The notes: generated by a model from the letters alone, not told the origin. A stretch of 64,000 nt of DNA from Phymatolithon calcareum (GCA_977006965.1 OZ345355.1:2666001-2730000), one strand, 5' to 3'; shown: positions 22,301-34,084, counted from the stretch's first letter. Program-made: numbers and translations.

Positions 22301-24550
22301 AACGATGGGTACCGATCCATGCGGGTCACCGGTGGTAGTTATCTTGTAGAGGTGTGCATGCCTTCATCAGTGGTCTGCACGCAGAGTACGATCTCAAGAG
22401 GTAGGTGATGGCAGGATTGAGGTGGGCAAATCTGAGAAGATCGCTGTACCTCCGCACCGTCTCTGGCCTTGCTGCTCTGACAAAGGGTGTTCTTCGAAAA
22501 GGGTACTGATTCGTCATCCATTGAAGAAGACTAAGATTAAGGCAAGCCACATTGTCAAAGTCAAGGCAGTGAACGCTGACGATGACATTACAGACGCTGA
22601 AAAGCTTGAACCGAGCCAACACCGGCAAAGCGCGGTACCGCCCAGGCCTGCTTACAGTGTTCATTCTTGCCAATCTGCATCGCGAAACGCCTGTTTATCG
22701 TCTACAGTCGCGATCACATGCTCCCCAGAAGGGCATAAAAGCTTCGATACAACCTTCGGAAGCTCTAAACGCCCTCTTCCGAGCACTCTCGCCTAAGTCT
22801 TACATGGCCCTTGAAACCAAACATCGCACCAGGAACTTGATGACATCCCGCCCCGACCGCGAGCCGAATACGTGCGCTCACTGGGTCCCAAGGTACAAGG
22901 GGAAGTTTCTATTTCCGTTTTAGAGACGATTTTACTCTCAGTTGTGGAACTTCGCACTCTAAACAGAGACTTCTTATTCGAGACTTGTAGTATTGGACTT
23001 CATTCGACGTACGATTGCGTGGTGGTGATGTTTCCCCAAGTTAACTGCGAAAACTTGCTGCTTGGACGTCCGCTAAGCTGAGAAAAAAGGGGCGAAAAGA
23101 GACTGCAGTGACAGAGCCTATTAAGTTTTTCGAAATACTCGTCCTCATGGCAAGAGTTGATTTCGGCGCTGAGAGCGCTTTCTGGAAATCTACCAGGCCG
23201 AAAAAGTATTTCCTGGCCCTTCTTCTTCCAAAGCAGGGATGCCGGTGGCCGAATACCTCCGGTTGATTTCATTCAGAGTGTAATCAAGTGAATTAGGCGA
23301 CATGTACTCTGCGCAGTACCGCTGGTCACCTCGGTCAAGATTATGTCGATCCCAGGAATGACCACAGAAAGCACACTGTGTCAAAGAGATTTTGAAGACT
23401 AGATGGCCCACGGAATGGCATTTCTGTGCTGTCTTATGGCCGAGTATGCCGGTAAAAGGCGCATTGCATGTGTGGATTCATGCTTAGTGAGTGCTGACTC
23501 TGCAGAGATTCAACAAGTGCGCATAGTTCATTGGGGCCATCTAACTCTTCTGGAGATTTTCTAGGTTGTTAGCTAGCTGCTATTCTCTGGTGACCGTGCA
23601 GAGTGTCACCAGCACATGACGCAGTAAAGGTTTTGTGAAGTGCCGGGAGAGCAAGTCTTCGATAGCATTTGACAAGCGTATTACTTGTCGACGTTCAGTC
23701 GCGCCAGAGCGTACATTTGCATTCGAGAGCAGTGTTGGACGCCACGTTACCCCTAAGAAAAGGAAAAGGATGATTGTAGAGGTCATGATGACTACTTTTG
23801 TTGTGCAAAACAACTGCAGAGTTTGAAAATGCAAGACCTCGACCATTGTGTTCTCACAATGTAATACGCATGATAGTGCCACAATATACATTTGCGACAT
23901 TTCTACTGTTAGGAACTGCTTCACTAAGCATACTGAACACATCTGTGACCTTGGCACTGTTGATGCGCTTGATAGAGAGTAGCTTTCATGAGCAAAAAAT
24001 TAAATGAATCTCTTCCGTCAATTGAGGGAAAATTTCCGTAAAATAGACACTAGAAGTGCTGAATTTTCGATGTTCCTCATAGCGCAAATCCAGGGCATAT
24101 CCCCCAAAAGTTACACATGGTGATTGCCGTAGCGGGAATGCATTATGCTCCTCCTCTTTTGCCGTTAATAGGGTTTTCACGCTGCTCGAACAATCGCTAT
24201 GAGACTTGCTATGACGTGACATTGCCGATTCCATTACGCACACTAGCTTCCACTTGTGTCGGTAGTAATGGCATTGTACTTCTTGAACTTCATCTCAGTT
24301 TTTCACAACCGGACCTGCGAAACAGTAGCGTTGCATGAATGCACGCGCTATGGCCTTCATCATCAAGTGCACATCTATTGAAGATGTTTCACTCCGCTCT
24401 GAACAAACGAATACACGTTTCCTCCTGCAGCTTTGAAGTATCTCATTTTAGTCGACTCGTATATGTTCGCGGGGTCATGTTCATATATCGTGGAAGATTC
24501 GAGACAAAATTTGCTCGAAGAGACGCACTAATCAGCAGAACATTTGTCTC
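22301..24550. other. unassigned region
   Basis: The longest frames are 22422-22796 and 22582-22923 (+). The first contains KTKIKASHIVKVKAVNADDD, weakly like the open frame at the right window edge. Minus-strand 23190-23411 has a CAFCGHSWDRH motif that could bind a metal. None has splice support or a family I recognise. No RNA gene was seen. Confidence 0.3.
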
Positions 24551-24552
24551 AG

Positions 24553-24586
24553 CATTATGCTGATGAACATGATGTTCAGCATAATG
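24553..24586. repeat. short palindrome with 3-nt bulge
   Basis: CATTATGCTGA-TGA-ACAT and ATGTTCAGCATAATG pair over 15 positions with a 3-nt bulge and a 1-nt spacer. Confidence 0.75.
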
Positions 24587-25004
24587 AAAACCACTTGGAC
24601 TATATTGTGGCAGTTGTCATCATGATTATGTACGAAACCTCGCGGCGTGAGTCTTTTGTCTGATAGTGGGAATAATAGATGATGTTTTAGAGGAGAAGTT
24701 TGTAAGCCATCATGATTTTTAAGTGTCAAGAGAAAGTTTGGCTGGGCAGAAATCCTACACGTTTATGGGACAGGTCCTGAAATGCTGTGCATTGCCAATC
24801 ATTATGAGCATAATCATATTTCCGTGCGAATTCGATCCTTCATAGATCGGGTTTGTAGAATGACGGGTCTCTAAGTTCACAATACACTTTTACAAGAGAC
24901 TCCAAGTATGATACAAGTAGTGAGCGGTATGCTCCAAAGAGCACAATACTTGCAGTTCCAATCCTTTACTGGTAGTTCTTATAGAGGAACATCCAGTCCA
25001 TGAT
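24587..25004. other. unassigned spacer
   Basis: AT-rich and without a recognisable frame or repeat. Confidence 0.3.
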
Positions 25005-25190
25005 GAGCATCCAAGAATGCTTCCAAGTGTACAAGACTCTGGTCCAGCAACGGTGGGAATACGCTATGACATCCTAGAATTCAAGATGCTGAGGATGACA
25101 AGGGTTGAAAAAATGGATGCAGAAAAAGCGTTAGAAATCAGGAACACCAATGACTTACAGACTACAAGGAACAATATCTCTACTATGGAA
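25005..25190 (+). pseudogene. LINE ORF2 thumb/C-terminal scrap
   Basis: About 25018-25075 reads FQVYKTLVQQRWEYAMT, matching MYKALIQPRWEYAMHLTPW of the intact family A ORF2. After a stop, a related frame continues LRMTRVEKMDAEKALE, which aligns with the VEKTFFGQ region. A short dead fragment with no RT catalytic part. Confidence 0.6.
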
Positions 25191-26258
25191 GACTGAGAAA
25201 AAATTGCCTAAGCACCCAGGCTGATGAGTTGGCCAAAACATTCCGGTCAATACTTCTGACAATGTGGAGAGTCAAGAAACGAGAAGTATAGTCGAAGTCA
25301 CGAAAGACGCGATGCCCAGATAGGGATGGTGTTCCTAACGACTTCCACAAGAGCACCATACAGGTGATAGCACTGTCTAGAATCAAAAATTCATTCATCC
25401 GTGCGATACAATGGCAGATAGGAACACAGGAAGCCCTGCCCCTATACTCTTTTAAAGAAACGTTAAAAACATTTATGAACTAGGGGTTTTGTGTAGTCAT
25501 TGTCACCAAGCTTACACGGTAGACGATTTGCTGGAATTCGTGCGAGAGTGACCATCGATCACATCCGGTATTTCTGAGTACGGTGCTGTGCTTCATAAGT
25601 TTATCGGCGACACAGCAGTGTCTTGTATTGCAAAAAGTTCTTTTCAAAACTGTGGTTGTCGCATGGTGGAATACTATCACGAGACCGCGTTATGATCACG
25701 GGAAAGCGTGGCGCCGAAAGAATTACGCTGGACAATGGATTGTCTAAGCCTCAACGACACTATAAGTTTTGCCCATTGGCTGCGCAAACCCTCTGTTAGA
25801 TCTGCAGTGTACCTAAGAATGGTCATCTGGGTCTCGTGCAGAGCGAACAAAGACCAAGAACAAGCCTTCATTAATCAATATCAAATTTAAATGAAACCAC
25901 TCCCAGAAGAGAGCTGCGATGGTCCCCGCACTCTATTACATATAGTTATCTAAGCAACGTGTTGATTTACCTTATTAGCTTTCAGCATGTATCTCTGTGC
26001 TCAGAGAACTGTGTCTCTGACTAATTCAGACCATGTTCAAAGATAGAAGAAGACGCATACATCTCCCAGTTTTGCCTGATATGCTAGCACGCTAGCACTA
26101 ACCAGTGTCCTAGCGGACGTCATCGCCTGTAATGACGACATCATCATGACATGATGTCTACTTTGCAATCGTAATGTGGCCAGGTAAATGAAGGGAGCGA
26201 TAATGCAAAAGTCTTCGGCAGTTGGAAATTCTCTTAAAGTATTCCAGTACATATTCCC
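25191..26258. other. unassigned region
   Basis: The first 300 bases may be further decayed LINE C-terminus. The rest holds only short frames without motifs. Near 26085-26100 is a direct repeat GCTAGCAC-GCTAGCAC. Confidence 0.3.
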
Positions 26259-26291
26259 AATATTAGTCCAGCATCATGCTGGACTAATATT
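26259..26291. repeat. 16-bp-arm palindrome, 1-nt spacer
   Basis: AATATTAGTCCAGCAT - C - ATGCTGGACTAATATT, perfect. Confidence 0.92.
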
Positions 26292-26925
26292 AGGAACATG
26301 TTTTGGCCGTCAATGTTCTGCCTTTATGTTTGTCTCACTGTCCATGCAGAAGAACCAGGGCTCTGTCTGTAATTGACTCTCTGGTCCCTCCATCAGCTTC
26401 TGGCGAGTTTACACATTTCCAGCGCTCTAGACAAGAGGCACAACGAGGATGAACAACAAATCTGCGAGCAAATTCTCAATCTCATCATGTGTCGATTCGT
26501 TTCAAGCGAAGAATGGAATATCTGATCGTTCGGTTTTTTGGTATAGCTGGATCTGTAAAGGTTGGACAAAGACAAATTCTTTATCTCTTCAATTTAGGAA
26601 AGAAGAAGTGCCTTGGGACAAGCTGATCCTGATGACCTTGAGAACATTTCTGGAGATTCTCAGATGTTTTCTAGTTGGCTTACAGTTATTGGCCATTTGT
26701 GCAACAAATTGGAGAAAGAACTACTTGCTCCCACTTTAAGGCAGATCGCTCGAAATGACCTGTCATCCTCCGTAGATACTTTTCCCGCGTCTTTTCCCGC
26801 CTCCTGTGCGTTTTGTGCATTCGAGACGGCGCGAACAGGTAGAGCGCCTTTGTTAAAGCCATAAAAATATATTTCAATATCGTGAAAAATGTTGTCCTCA
26901 ATTGATGCAAAAATCGCGTACAATA
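26292..26925. other. unassigned region
   Basis: One plus-strand frame (26449-26739) and overlapping frames exist without recognisable motifs. Confidence 0.3.
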
Positions 26926-26929
26926 GACA

Positions 26930-27395
26930 CTAGTGAGTCGCTTACATTCATATTCAATTTCAGAACTAATCTTGGATGAAGATAGAATGCGTTGGAGCGC
27001 GACCAGCTCAGTCACGGCTATGACACCAAAGTATGCACCTAGTATTGATTTTCTCCAAAGAGGGGCTCTGTTGAATATCAGCCGCAGGCATCGCAACCGT
27101 GCCGACTTTTCTCTTACGCGGAGAACTATCGGTAGATTGTTCGAATCAGTTGATATCTCGAGAGATCTGCCCTCTCTTGCTTTGCCTATAACTCAATTAT
27201 TTCTTTTCGTCGCCCTTTATTTGAGACTGAGCCCTCCTCCTTTCTTCAAGAGCTTGCTGCAGATCTTCATATTTCTTGAAACAATCTGGGTCCTTTGTTG
27301 CCTCCTTAATGTCTTCACCTCTTTCGGAATAATCATCTGTCTCATCGAGGCGTTTCTTTTGTCTCACTAGACTCACAGAAAACCTTTTTACTTAG
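26930..27395 (-). pseudogene. LINE family E ORF2 C-terminal fragment
   Basis: Reading leftwards, about 27360-27190 gives RQKKRLDETDDYSERGEDIKE, matching RQKKRLEETEEYFGRDEDIKE at 260-330. After a stop and frame change, 27096-26930 gives RCLRLIFNRAPLWRKSILGAYFG and EYECKRLT. It has the same domain order as the copy at 120-745 and is likewise 5'-truncated and dead. Confidence 0.75.
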
Positions 27396-27464
27396 TGACT
27401 TCTCGTCATGGCTGGTGGCTCTATTCGGCACAGAACTCGCAGTCTACCGTGGATATATGTTGAT

Positions 27465-28150
27465 TTATTTTAAAAGCACCCAAGACCTCAGTATGAGTAA
27501 CGTGGCAGCTTCTCAATTACTTCTAACTTATCGCATTCGTTTTTCCAAGCATTTCCTTGACTTGAGTTTTTCTCCATATGTGAGTTCAAGTTAGTCTTTT
27601 GGCTTCATATTTAGTCTCTTTGTCCAACATCTTAGACCTGAGTATGCGTTGGAGTGCAATATGCTCAATTTCAGCATCGGGTCCGAAATACTCACCGAGG
27701 ATTGATTTCCTCCACAACGGAGCTCTGTTAGAAATCAGTCTTAGGCATCCTAGCCTTGTCGCCCTGTCCCTTATTTGCAACACGCCCAGCAACTTCTTAT
27801 GCTTGTTTATCGGGATTTTCACTGAGCGATCCTCTTCGCATTTTGCCACACTTGGATTACATCTTCTAATCGCCGCTTCTTTGACAGTTTGCCTTCTTCT
27901 GCTTGTTTCAATGCTTTGCTAGTTACTGTCCTTCGATACTTCTTCCATAAGCTCCTCTCTTCCTCAGTATTCTTCTGTCTGTTCTAGGTACGTTTTCCGT
28001 TTTAACAGGTTTAAATCAAACCTTTCCGCTTGGTGAGTCTTCTTCACCTCCGCGGTGCTGGGCATATGTCCCAAAAAAACATACTTGAAGAATAAACCTT
28101 CTGCAGCTTCGATTGCTGATTGTAATCGCTTTGCAAGTGGCGTCAGGAGG
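27465..28150 (-). pseudogene. LINE family E ORF2 C-terminus and 3' UTR
   Basis: Reading leftwards, about 28110-27970 gives EGLFFKYVFLGHMP and KTHQAERFDLNLLKRK. Then 27849-27590 gives LGCLRLISNRAPLWRKSILG and KYEAKRLT. The 3' UTR follows at about 27515-27465, with TGAGGTCTTGGGTGCTTTTAAAATAAAT and the end ATCAACATATATCC. Head-to-head with the family C copy starting at 28255. Dead by stops and truncation. Confidence 0.75.
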
Positions 28151-28254
28151 GCCAATGCCTCACGTAAGAGTAAAATGGCTAGATGTTCGAACTTGTTTAC
28201 TAATGCAGCGTAGTTATGGTCACTCATGACCTCCTTAATTTGTATTTCTGTACT

Positions 28255-28605
28255 AGCAAGTGATGTGCCATGTTGTAAGGGGGAAAGACAGAAGAGAAAT
28301 CCTAGCACGATCATTCGTGCGAACACTCATTAGTCGCTTAGAGAATCTCCGAGTCAAAACTGGTACCAGAGCAAGACTCGAAGGAGATTCAGAGCGAGAG
28401 ACCGGATGTGACCCAAACCAAAGTAAACCGGCGCCTTGCCAGTGCGGCGAATGAAACTCTGGCCAGCACGAATATCAATCAGTATCAAAGAAGAAAGATC
28501 CTGGAAGCCGCCACTAAAGCTGAAAAAGTCAAAAAACGCCATACACCACTCACCCAGGCAGTATTGACACCGCATTTGTTTTTCAAGGCAAGGAGATTGT
28601 AGATT
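28255..28605 (+). pseudogene. LINE family C ORF2 C-terminus, left half (split)
   Basis: Frames at 28260-28454 and 28408-28602 read REILARSFVRTLISR and SAANETLASTNINQYQRRKILEAA...PHLFFKARR, matching family C 18385-18700. The match ends abruptly after CAAGGCAAGGAGA at about 28600 and resumes in the adjoining part of ORF2 at about 29560, so the copy appears split by later DNA. Confidence 0.75.
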
Positions 28606-29545
28606 GTGGGATTCTTTTACCGAACCACTCGTCACTGGTCTGCAGGTGGTGGATATTTCCGGATTTGCTTGCTGTGTGAAGACACAGGAACGCTCTCAGA
28701 AAGATTGCCGACAGCGTCCAGATCGCCTCTTCAATACCGGTGCTTCTCTCAAGTGCATATACAGGATGTGCTTATAGTGGAAGTGCATATATGCACCTCC
28801 AGTATAGGCACAACCAGTAGTATAGTGGAGCTGCTCCCAATGCACGGACTGTACGTGTTCCGGCTTAAGTTCCCGTCTGGTTAATGTTTCTGTCCTTCTC
28901 GTTCCTCTTCACCGCAAGAATTACAGGCCAGTAGTCTATAATTTCTCCCTAAATTACCGTGGGCCGTGTTGGCTTGGTAAGCTATCTGACCTCCTCATCT
29001 GGGTGTCCGCTTACCTTCTCATGGCAGGTCATCCTCAATCTAGTGTGTTGTCTCTTTTTAGTACTTAGGCCCTTCGAACGACCTCAGCAGGTGAGGGCAT
29101 CGATCAACGACAAAGGGGGAAGGACCAAAATTCAGGAACATTCTCGCAAAAGCCGATCAAATTTGCAACATAAGCTTCGACAGAGTAGATCAGCGTTGAG
29201 GTGAGGGATCAAGGCGGAACCACGTGAGAAAGAATCAAGGTTGGCCTTCCCCGACAAAAAAATCAAGCGTCAAAGAAAAGCATGCATCAAAGCAAGCATC
29301 AATGAAAAGCAAGAATAAGAGAAGAGAGAATCAGTAAGGATGAATCAAAAAGCAAGACCAAGAGCCAATAAGAAAAAATCGATGACAAAGTAGATAAGAA
29401 AGAAAGCTGCCGACTTGCTTTCAATTGGATCACATGGGACCTTCTAAATAAAATCCACATAATTACGATCAACGACCAAGTAAACTTCTTCATTCAACCG
29501 CCCACATCTGATCTGTCATTGCTGGACCATGCCAGTCCCATGGCC
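28606..29545. other. about 0.95 kb inserted into a family C copy
   Basis: Sequence between two halves of one LINE C-terminus. It contains GTGCATATATGCAC (about 28782) and a purine-rich part (29200-29360) with repeated ATCAA(G/A) words. No coding motif, inverted termini or clean target duplication was recognised. Confidence 0.4.
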
Positions 29546-30035
29546 GGCCCTGGCAAGACCGGTTCTATAGAAATACAGGACACTGGCCATGTCCATAACA
29601 TGGTCATTTGGAACGTTCCCGCTCATCGCCACCACGGAGCTCATAGAACTAACAGGTCTAATTTGAAAAGATTCTATCGAAGATATCAAGGCAGGTCCAC
29701 AAAAAGACAAGTTATCATCCGAAGAAAGTTCTGAAGCAAGAATAGCACTTGAGGAAGTCCTTGCCACGTTTCAAGCGGCCAAGTCTGCGTCCGAAACATG
29801 AATTTATCCGGCCCACTACCCGCAGACTATGCGTGACCCAGTATAGTGGAATGTTTTCCCCCCCTTGAGGCCCAACTATGGGCCAGAGGTTGGTTTTGAT
29901 ATTCCAACAGATCGAGTCGCACCCTACCATGCAAAACGATCGACCAAGAAAGACGCCGTCCGTGGCCGTGTGGCAATCGCAAAGCTGCGTTGATAACTTT
30001 TAAATAAAAATTCTATTTCTTCTTCTTCTTCTTCT
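29546..30035 (+). pseudogene. LINE family C ORF2 end, 3' UTR and (TTC)n tail (right half)
   Basis: About 29605-29800 reads WSFGTFPLIATTELIELTG, a stop, then KDSIEDIKAG...LEEVLATFQAA. This aligns with WSFGMFPPMSTSTLIELTG...NELLTMFQAV of the reference family C copy (18715-18888). The 3' UTR follows (GGGCCAGAGGTTGGTTTT, AACTTTTAAATAAAAA) and ends in a long TTCTTCTTCTTCTTCTTC run (about 30012-30033). Confidence 0.75.
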
Positions 30036-30284
30036 AGCAAGTGCAAGAATTTGTCGTTTGAGGATAAGACCAAGATTCCAAGATTAAGTGACGTGAAGAG
30101 GTGTGTGCCTTCTTGGCTTTCTCAGGCCAAGATATTTATTGATCGTATAAGTACTAGTGTGAAACTGTAGCCAAATGTACCCAGGAACCTGCTTTCGTAG
30201 AGGAGAAGCTTCAGTGGCCGGACAGTTCAAAAGAGTTGATGACGGAAAAAAATTCTCTCGTCTCTTTGAATTGTGGTGGGATAT
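30036..30284. other. unassigned spacer
   Basis: Nothing recognised. Confidence 0.3.
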
Positions 30285-30605
30285 ATGTTGATATATTTTT
30301 TAAACGTACTCAAATTGAGGTTTTGGGAGCTTTTAAAAAAGCTCCCAAAACCTCAATTTGAGTAACCTCTCTACTATCCTTCTAATATCTCCTTAATCTG
30401 AATTTCTTTCCCTGTGAGGGCCCGGGTTAGTCTTTTGCATTCATGTTCCGGTTCTTGGTCCATCTTCATAGACCGTAGTATACGTTGCATCACGATAAGC
30501 TCAACCAAAGCACCAGTCCCAAAAAATTGTGGTGCCAATCCCGAGCTGTTGTTTGTACACCGCACGATCAGCCCGGTTTCTTCCGGCGAAGGCAGTAACA
30601 TCTCA
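30285..30605 (-). pseudogene. LINE family E ORF2 end and 3' UTR with inverted duplication
   Basis: Reading leftwards, 30600-30385 gives APQFFGTGALVELIVMQRILRS and EHECKRLTRALTGKEIQIKE. The family E 3' UTR follows with ACTCAAATTGAGGTTTTGGG. A 28-bp piece of that UTR is present a second time in inverted orientation before the usual end ATCAACATATATCC. Confidence 0.7.
30307..30364. repeat. 28-bp-arm perfect palindrome, 2-nt spacer
   Basis: Arms 30307-30334 and 30337-30364, outermost TACTCAAATTGAGG, around AA. It lies within the 3' UTR of a family E LINE. Compared with the sibling at 27465-27515, one arm is extra. Confidence 0.93.
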
Positions 30606-31185
30606 ATGGCTGATAGCTTTCAGCGTGGAGGTAGAAGTTGTGGAAGGGGATCACGAGGACTCGAGAAGGTGGAAAATTCGCACCCCTAGTCAAATCGTAT
30701 GATGCAAGAAATGGAGTTTACTAATGGCTCTCTCTCTCGCATAAAGCAGAGCTTTTCTGAGTTTCTGCTATAGAGAAACTCAAGATTAAACTGCAGGCTT
30801 AACATTTATCATCAAGTCGCGTGGACTGTGTCATCTTCTTTTGTGGAGATTTGGTGCAACATTGCAAGCTTTGGATGAATGAATGGCTTGCCCTACATTC
30901 TACTGAAGCGGAACCCATTCCAATGCGTGACTTCTATCAGTAGTTAGGCATTCTTCTTTTATCTCATTTAACTGGCTTGCGTTTTGAGAAGACGATCGAA
31001 ATATAGAGCGAACTTGGGAGCATTGTTTGTTCGCTGGAAAGAATAAGATTCATAACCAGCTACCTTCTGGCATACTCTGTCACTGGTCAAGGGGATTTAC
31101 ATGCGACCACGTGGGGAGCTCAAAGAGACAGGACGCAATATCTGGACAGTTTTGAGCGAGCGGCGTTTAAAATGTCGTGCATAGT
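30606..31185. other. unassigned region
   Basis: No coding motif recognised. Confidence 0.3.
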
Positions 31186-31189
31186 CTTC

Positions 31190-31570
31190 TTGACCGTAAA
31201 CCATACGCCATACGCTTGCCACACTTGATGACTTGTACGGCACAAGAGCACATGATAATCAAGCAAAAGCCTTGAGAAATCGAAAGGTGGACAAAGAGGG
31301 GCATGCAGCTGATGCAGTGGCTGACGCATTGTTTCGCGTGACGCTCATGGTCCGATTTCTGTTTACGATTGTATCGAAGCTTATCGACAAAATGATTGAA
31401 GGCCGGGGAGAACAAAGTTTGCACTGTCTTGTGCTCACTTTTGACCGCGGTTACGGCAGAAATGAGCTTTTTAACCTGGTCTCTACATTTGACATAGGAA
31501 CCATCCTAATAATTCCATAACACATTTTGCGCTGCCTCCCTTTTGTGAGGAAGTCATTCCGAAGAATGGG
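31190..31570 (+). pseudogene. possible DDE-type transposase fragment (DRGYG motif)
   Basis: The frame 31233-31520 reads RAHDNQAKALRNRKVDKEGH, then LVLTFDRGYGRNELFNLVST and ILIIP. After a stop the same frame continues with HILRCLPFVRKSF. A hydrophobic strand ending in DRGYG followed by a helix and a second strand resembles the second catalytic Asp region of some protist transposases. I recognise the style but cannot name the family. Single short piece with a stop. Confidence 0.33.
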
Positions 31571-31744
31571 ACGTACGGTTTAGAGCTGGAATCCAGTCTG
31601 TAGTATTAAATTGGCTCTGAGTGTAGGGTTGATCATATTGCTTCCAATGACGTTGTAGGTAACAACGCAGAGCTTCCGATCACATCGACGAGAAATCTTG
31701 GCCTTCAAAATGCTGAGAAGGAACAAGGCGAAAAGAACGTATGT

Positions 31745-32445
31745 ATTCAAATGAAGTGCCCGAAAGAAGAAACAACCATGAATGGCAGTACACGAGAAAG
31801 ATATCAACGCGATGGAGACCAGAGAGCCGTTCGGTGAAGCTGTAAAGCATATCCAAACAAACCAATCTTCGCAAACACTTCGATCGAAATTTCTGGAAAT
31901 GGAAAGAGACCGCCTAGAATCGAAGCGGAAAAAAAGATACCATACCACAAGACAAGAGAACTGCCAGCAATCCTCAAGTTCCCCAAGGTGAACCACAGAC
32001 AACTTGCGCTGCAGTATGCCTGTGGCAGACTCCCACAGGTGTCAACAACAACAAGTATGACTGAAGAATTCGGCACCAGAGCCAGGGAGAATATGGAGAC
32101 CCTTGAACGCACGCTAGCAGGGTACGAACTCGAAGGAGAAAAACGACTGGAAACAGAAAAGGCTCTAGATGATCTCTTAGTATAGAGCAGGACACTCACA
32201 GAATGCATGGAGAACGAAGAAGGCCTGTATTAATAAGCAGAATGCAAGGAAAAACGTGGTCGAGTCCAAGCACCAACAATCCCGTAGAGGACTGAGATGG
32301 GACTACTTTGAGTCCTGAGTTTTCCCGTCAGCCGTTCTGGTGGACTTTTCGTGAGCTGCATAAAGGTAGGTAGCATCAGAGGAAGCCTTGCCCTATCTTC
32401 GGAAGTCTGTGGGGCTTTTAAATAAACTTGAAAGGAAAAAAACTA
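31745..32445 (+). pseudogene. LINE (family A-like) ORF2 C-terminus and 3' UTR
   Basis: About 31885-32185 reads KKIPYHKTRELPAILKFP, then NHRQLALQYACGRLP and ETEKALDDLLV before a TAG. This aligns with RNIPYDIPGSTPAIIRLP / RHRQLAIKWAFGRFP / ETEKALDKVLF of the intact family A ORF2. The invariant W is lost. The 3' UTR contains GAGGAAGCCTTGCCCTAT, GTGGGGCTTTTAAATAAA and ends in an A-rich tail near 32445. A sibling UTR is at 37816-37890. Confidence 0.7.
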
Positions 32446-33360
32446 TTTTCCTGGATTCGTGCGAGAATAAGTAAAGATGAACAGAGGACCAGAAAATATG
32501 GGATAATTAGCACATCGAGATACAGAATTGGGGAGGTTAACGAGCTTATGTACTCAGTTCTTAAAGCTTAATGTTTAAAATGCAGCCCGTGATTAATCGC
32601 CCTTAAGGCAGGGCTCGAAAAAACTCAATTGCAAAAGATTGCTGCTCGAGTTGCAATGCGCAATACGAATTGCTCCAGGCTGAATCTTGCAATGAACATT
32701 GCAATACACCAAGGCGGGCAATCAAGGGTAGTCTTCTTTATCTCAGGAAGGATCATTTCCATCAAACATTAAAGTACCTCGCTTTCAGCATGGACATTAC
32801 ATGAGGCTGCCTTCTATGAGTTCTTCCGTGAACTAGTGTGATTTGATTCTAGCATCTGCCTTTTCCGAGCGCGATCTGTTGATAGCCTCGCTCACTATTT
32901 GGCATTCCGCAATCAGTCGTTCTCTTTGAGGAAAACGAGTGCCTCAAAGAATTATTAAATGTGTGCCTCAGCGTTGAAAGTAGTGGCTTCAGCAGTGGTT
33001 TCACCATCTTCTGTGTCCTCTGAGGCAATCTGGCTCATTGGAGACATTCCTAGCAATGAAAGGCGTGACACGAGGTTCGATGCCGAGCGACTATCTATAC
33101 GAGACCTAGACGTAGTGCAATATAAAGCGATTGGTGTAGCATAATGCACGCTGTTGCAAGACCGCCCGTCGTGCAGTATATCACCATGAGTACCATCCAG
33201 TTCGGCAGCGATTCGGCTCTCAACGAGCTAGACGAGGTAAAAGAGCACACGGACAACCGTCCTGACAGATAGCTTGACATGGTGACCGAACTTGCGCACC
33301 TCGGTGCAGGTTTCAACGTGCGCCAAAGACTTATTTTTCATGACATTCAGTCGAATCTAA
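32446..33360. other. unassigned region
   Basis: Mostly AT-rich. Minus-strand frames at 32955-33149 and 33095-33316 overlap and are serine/threonine-rich without a known motif. Confidence 0.3.
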
Positions 33361-33600
33361 TCATGCACCGCTTTGTCGTTCGCAGACATTGACAGGATTT
33401 CGAAGTGGCCTTTCTGCTGCATCGCGAGCAGCGGCTAGTTGTAGAGGTGCTGTAGATGGGGTTTGGCCTTGGGCGAAGCATCGTTTGAGGCGGTCGTACG
33501 GATTCCTGTAGCACATGCCGCTTCGCAACTTGCCCACTGTAGTTCTTGGAAGTTTCGCTCTTGCCTTGGCTTGGATAGGATAGCCGACTTCCTCTTTGAT
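33361..33600 (-). pseudogene. BED-finger-like scrap of a hAT transposase
   Basis: The minus frame reads VGKLRSGMCYRNPYDRLKRC, closely like EKGTGWRNPYSHVLSC in the hAT transposase at 52853 (shared G-x-x-RNPY-x-x-L-x-x-C). The zinc-binding His of that block is replaced, and the rest of the frame does not continue the family. A short relic, with modest confidence. Confidence 0.4.
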
Positions 33601-33723
33601 TCCAGTGCTCTTCAGCTCCGTTATGTCGCCATCAATAGACGCCGATTGGATATCATGGACCCTAGTTAGCACAGTGCACTTTGTTAAGGCTATACGCCCT
33701 ACTAACATTGATTCTATGATGTC

Positions 33724-33990
33724 GTGTGTCTACATGTGAGAGAAAGAAAAACGAGTCTGAAGTGCCTGGGAGTGATTTTGAACAGAGCCCCTATGTGGAG
33801 AATATTGTCCTTAGCGACATACTTTGGAACTGGAGATTTGATGGAGCTCAAAGCTCTCCAACAAGCAAAACGATTCACGGAAATGGATCAGGAGACTCAA
33901 TATGAATGCAAAAGAATCACTCGTAATTAATTGGATTTATTGAGAAGGTACCATGTGTCCCAACTGGAGGAAAGTCGGCACCTTTCTTGG
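33724..33990 (+). pseudogene. LINE family E ORF2 end
   Basis: Reads KCLGVILNRAPMWRILS, YFGTGDLMELKALQQ and YECKRITRN, the family E C-terminus. After the stop the frame continues LDLLRRYHVSQLEESRHLS, and a related segment appears alone at 42580-42640. Confidence 0.65.
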
Positions 33991-34080
33991 CATATTCTAT
34001 TAGCATTGAAAATTCAGCTTCCTTAATCGGAATTGTATAGAATCACGTCAATGGCTCTAGCCACGTCAATCTCTTCTGCC
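33991..34080. other. short spacer between two LINE fragments
   Basis: Nothing recognised. Confidence 0.3.
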
Positions 34081-34084
34081 GGGG

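Noticed and set aside
29603-29734. Plus frame similar to 18714-18992
   Set aside because: Both are shadow frames of the same family C C-terminus; the real frame reads WSFGxFP.
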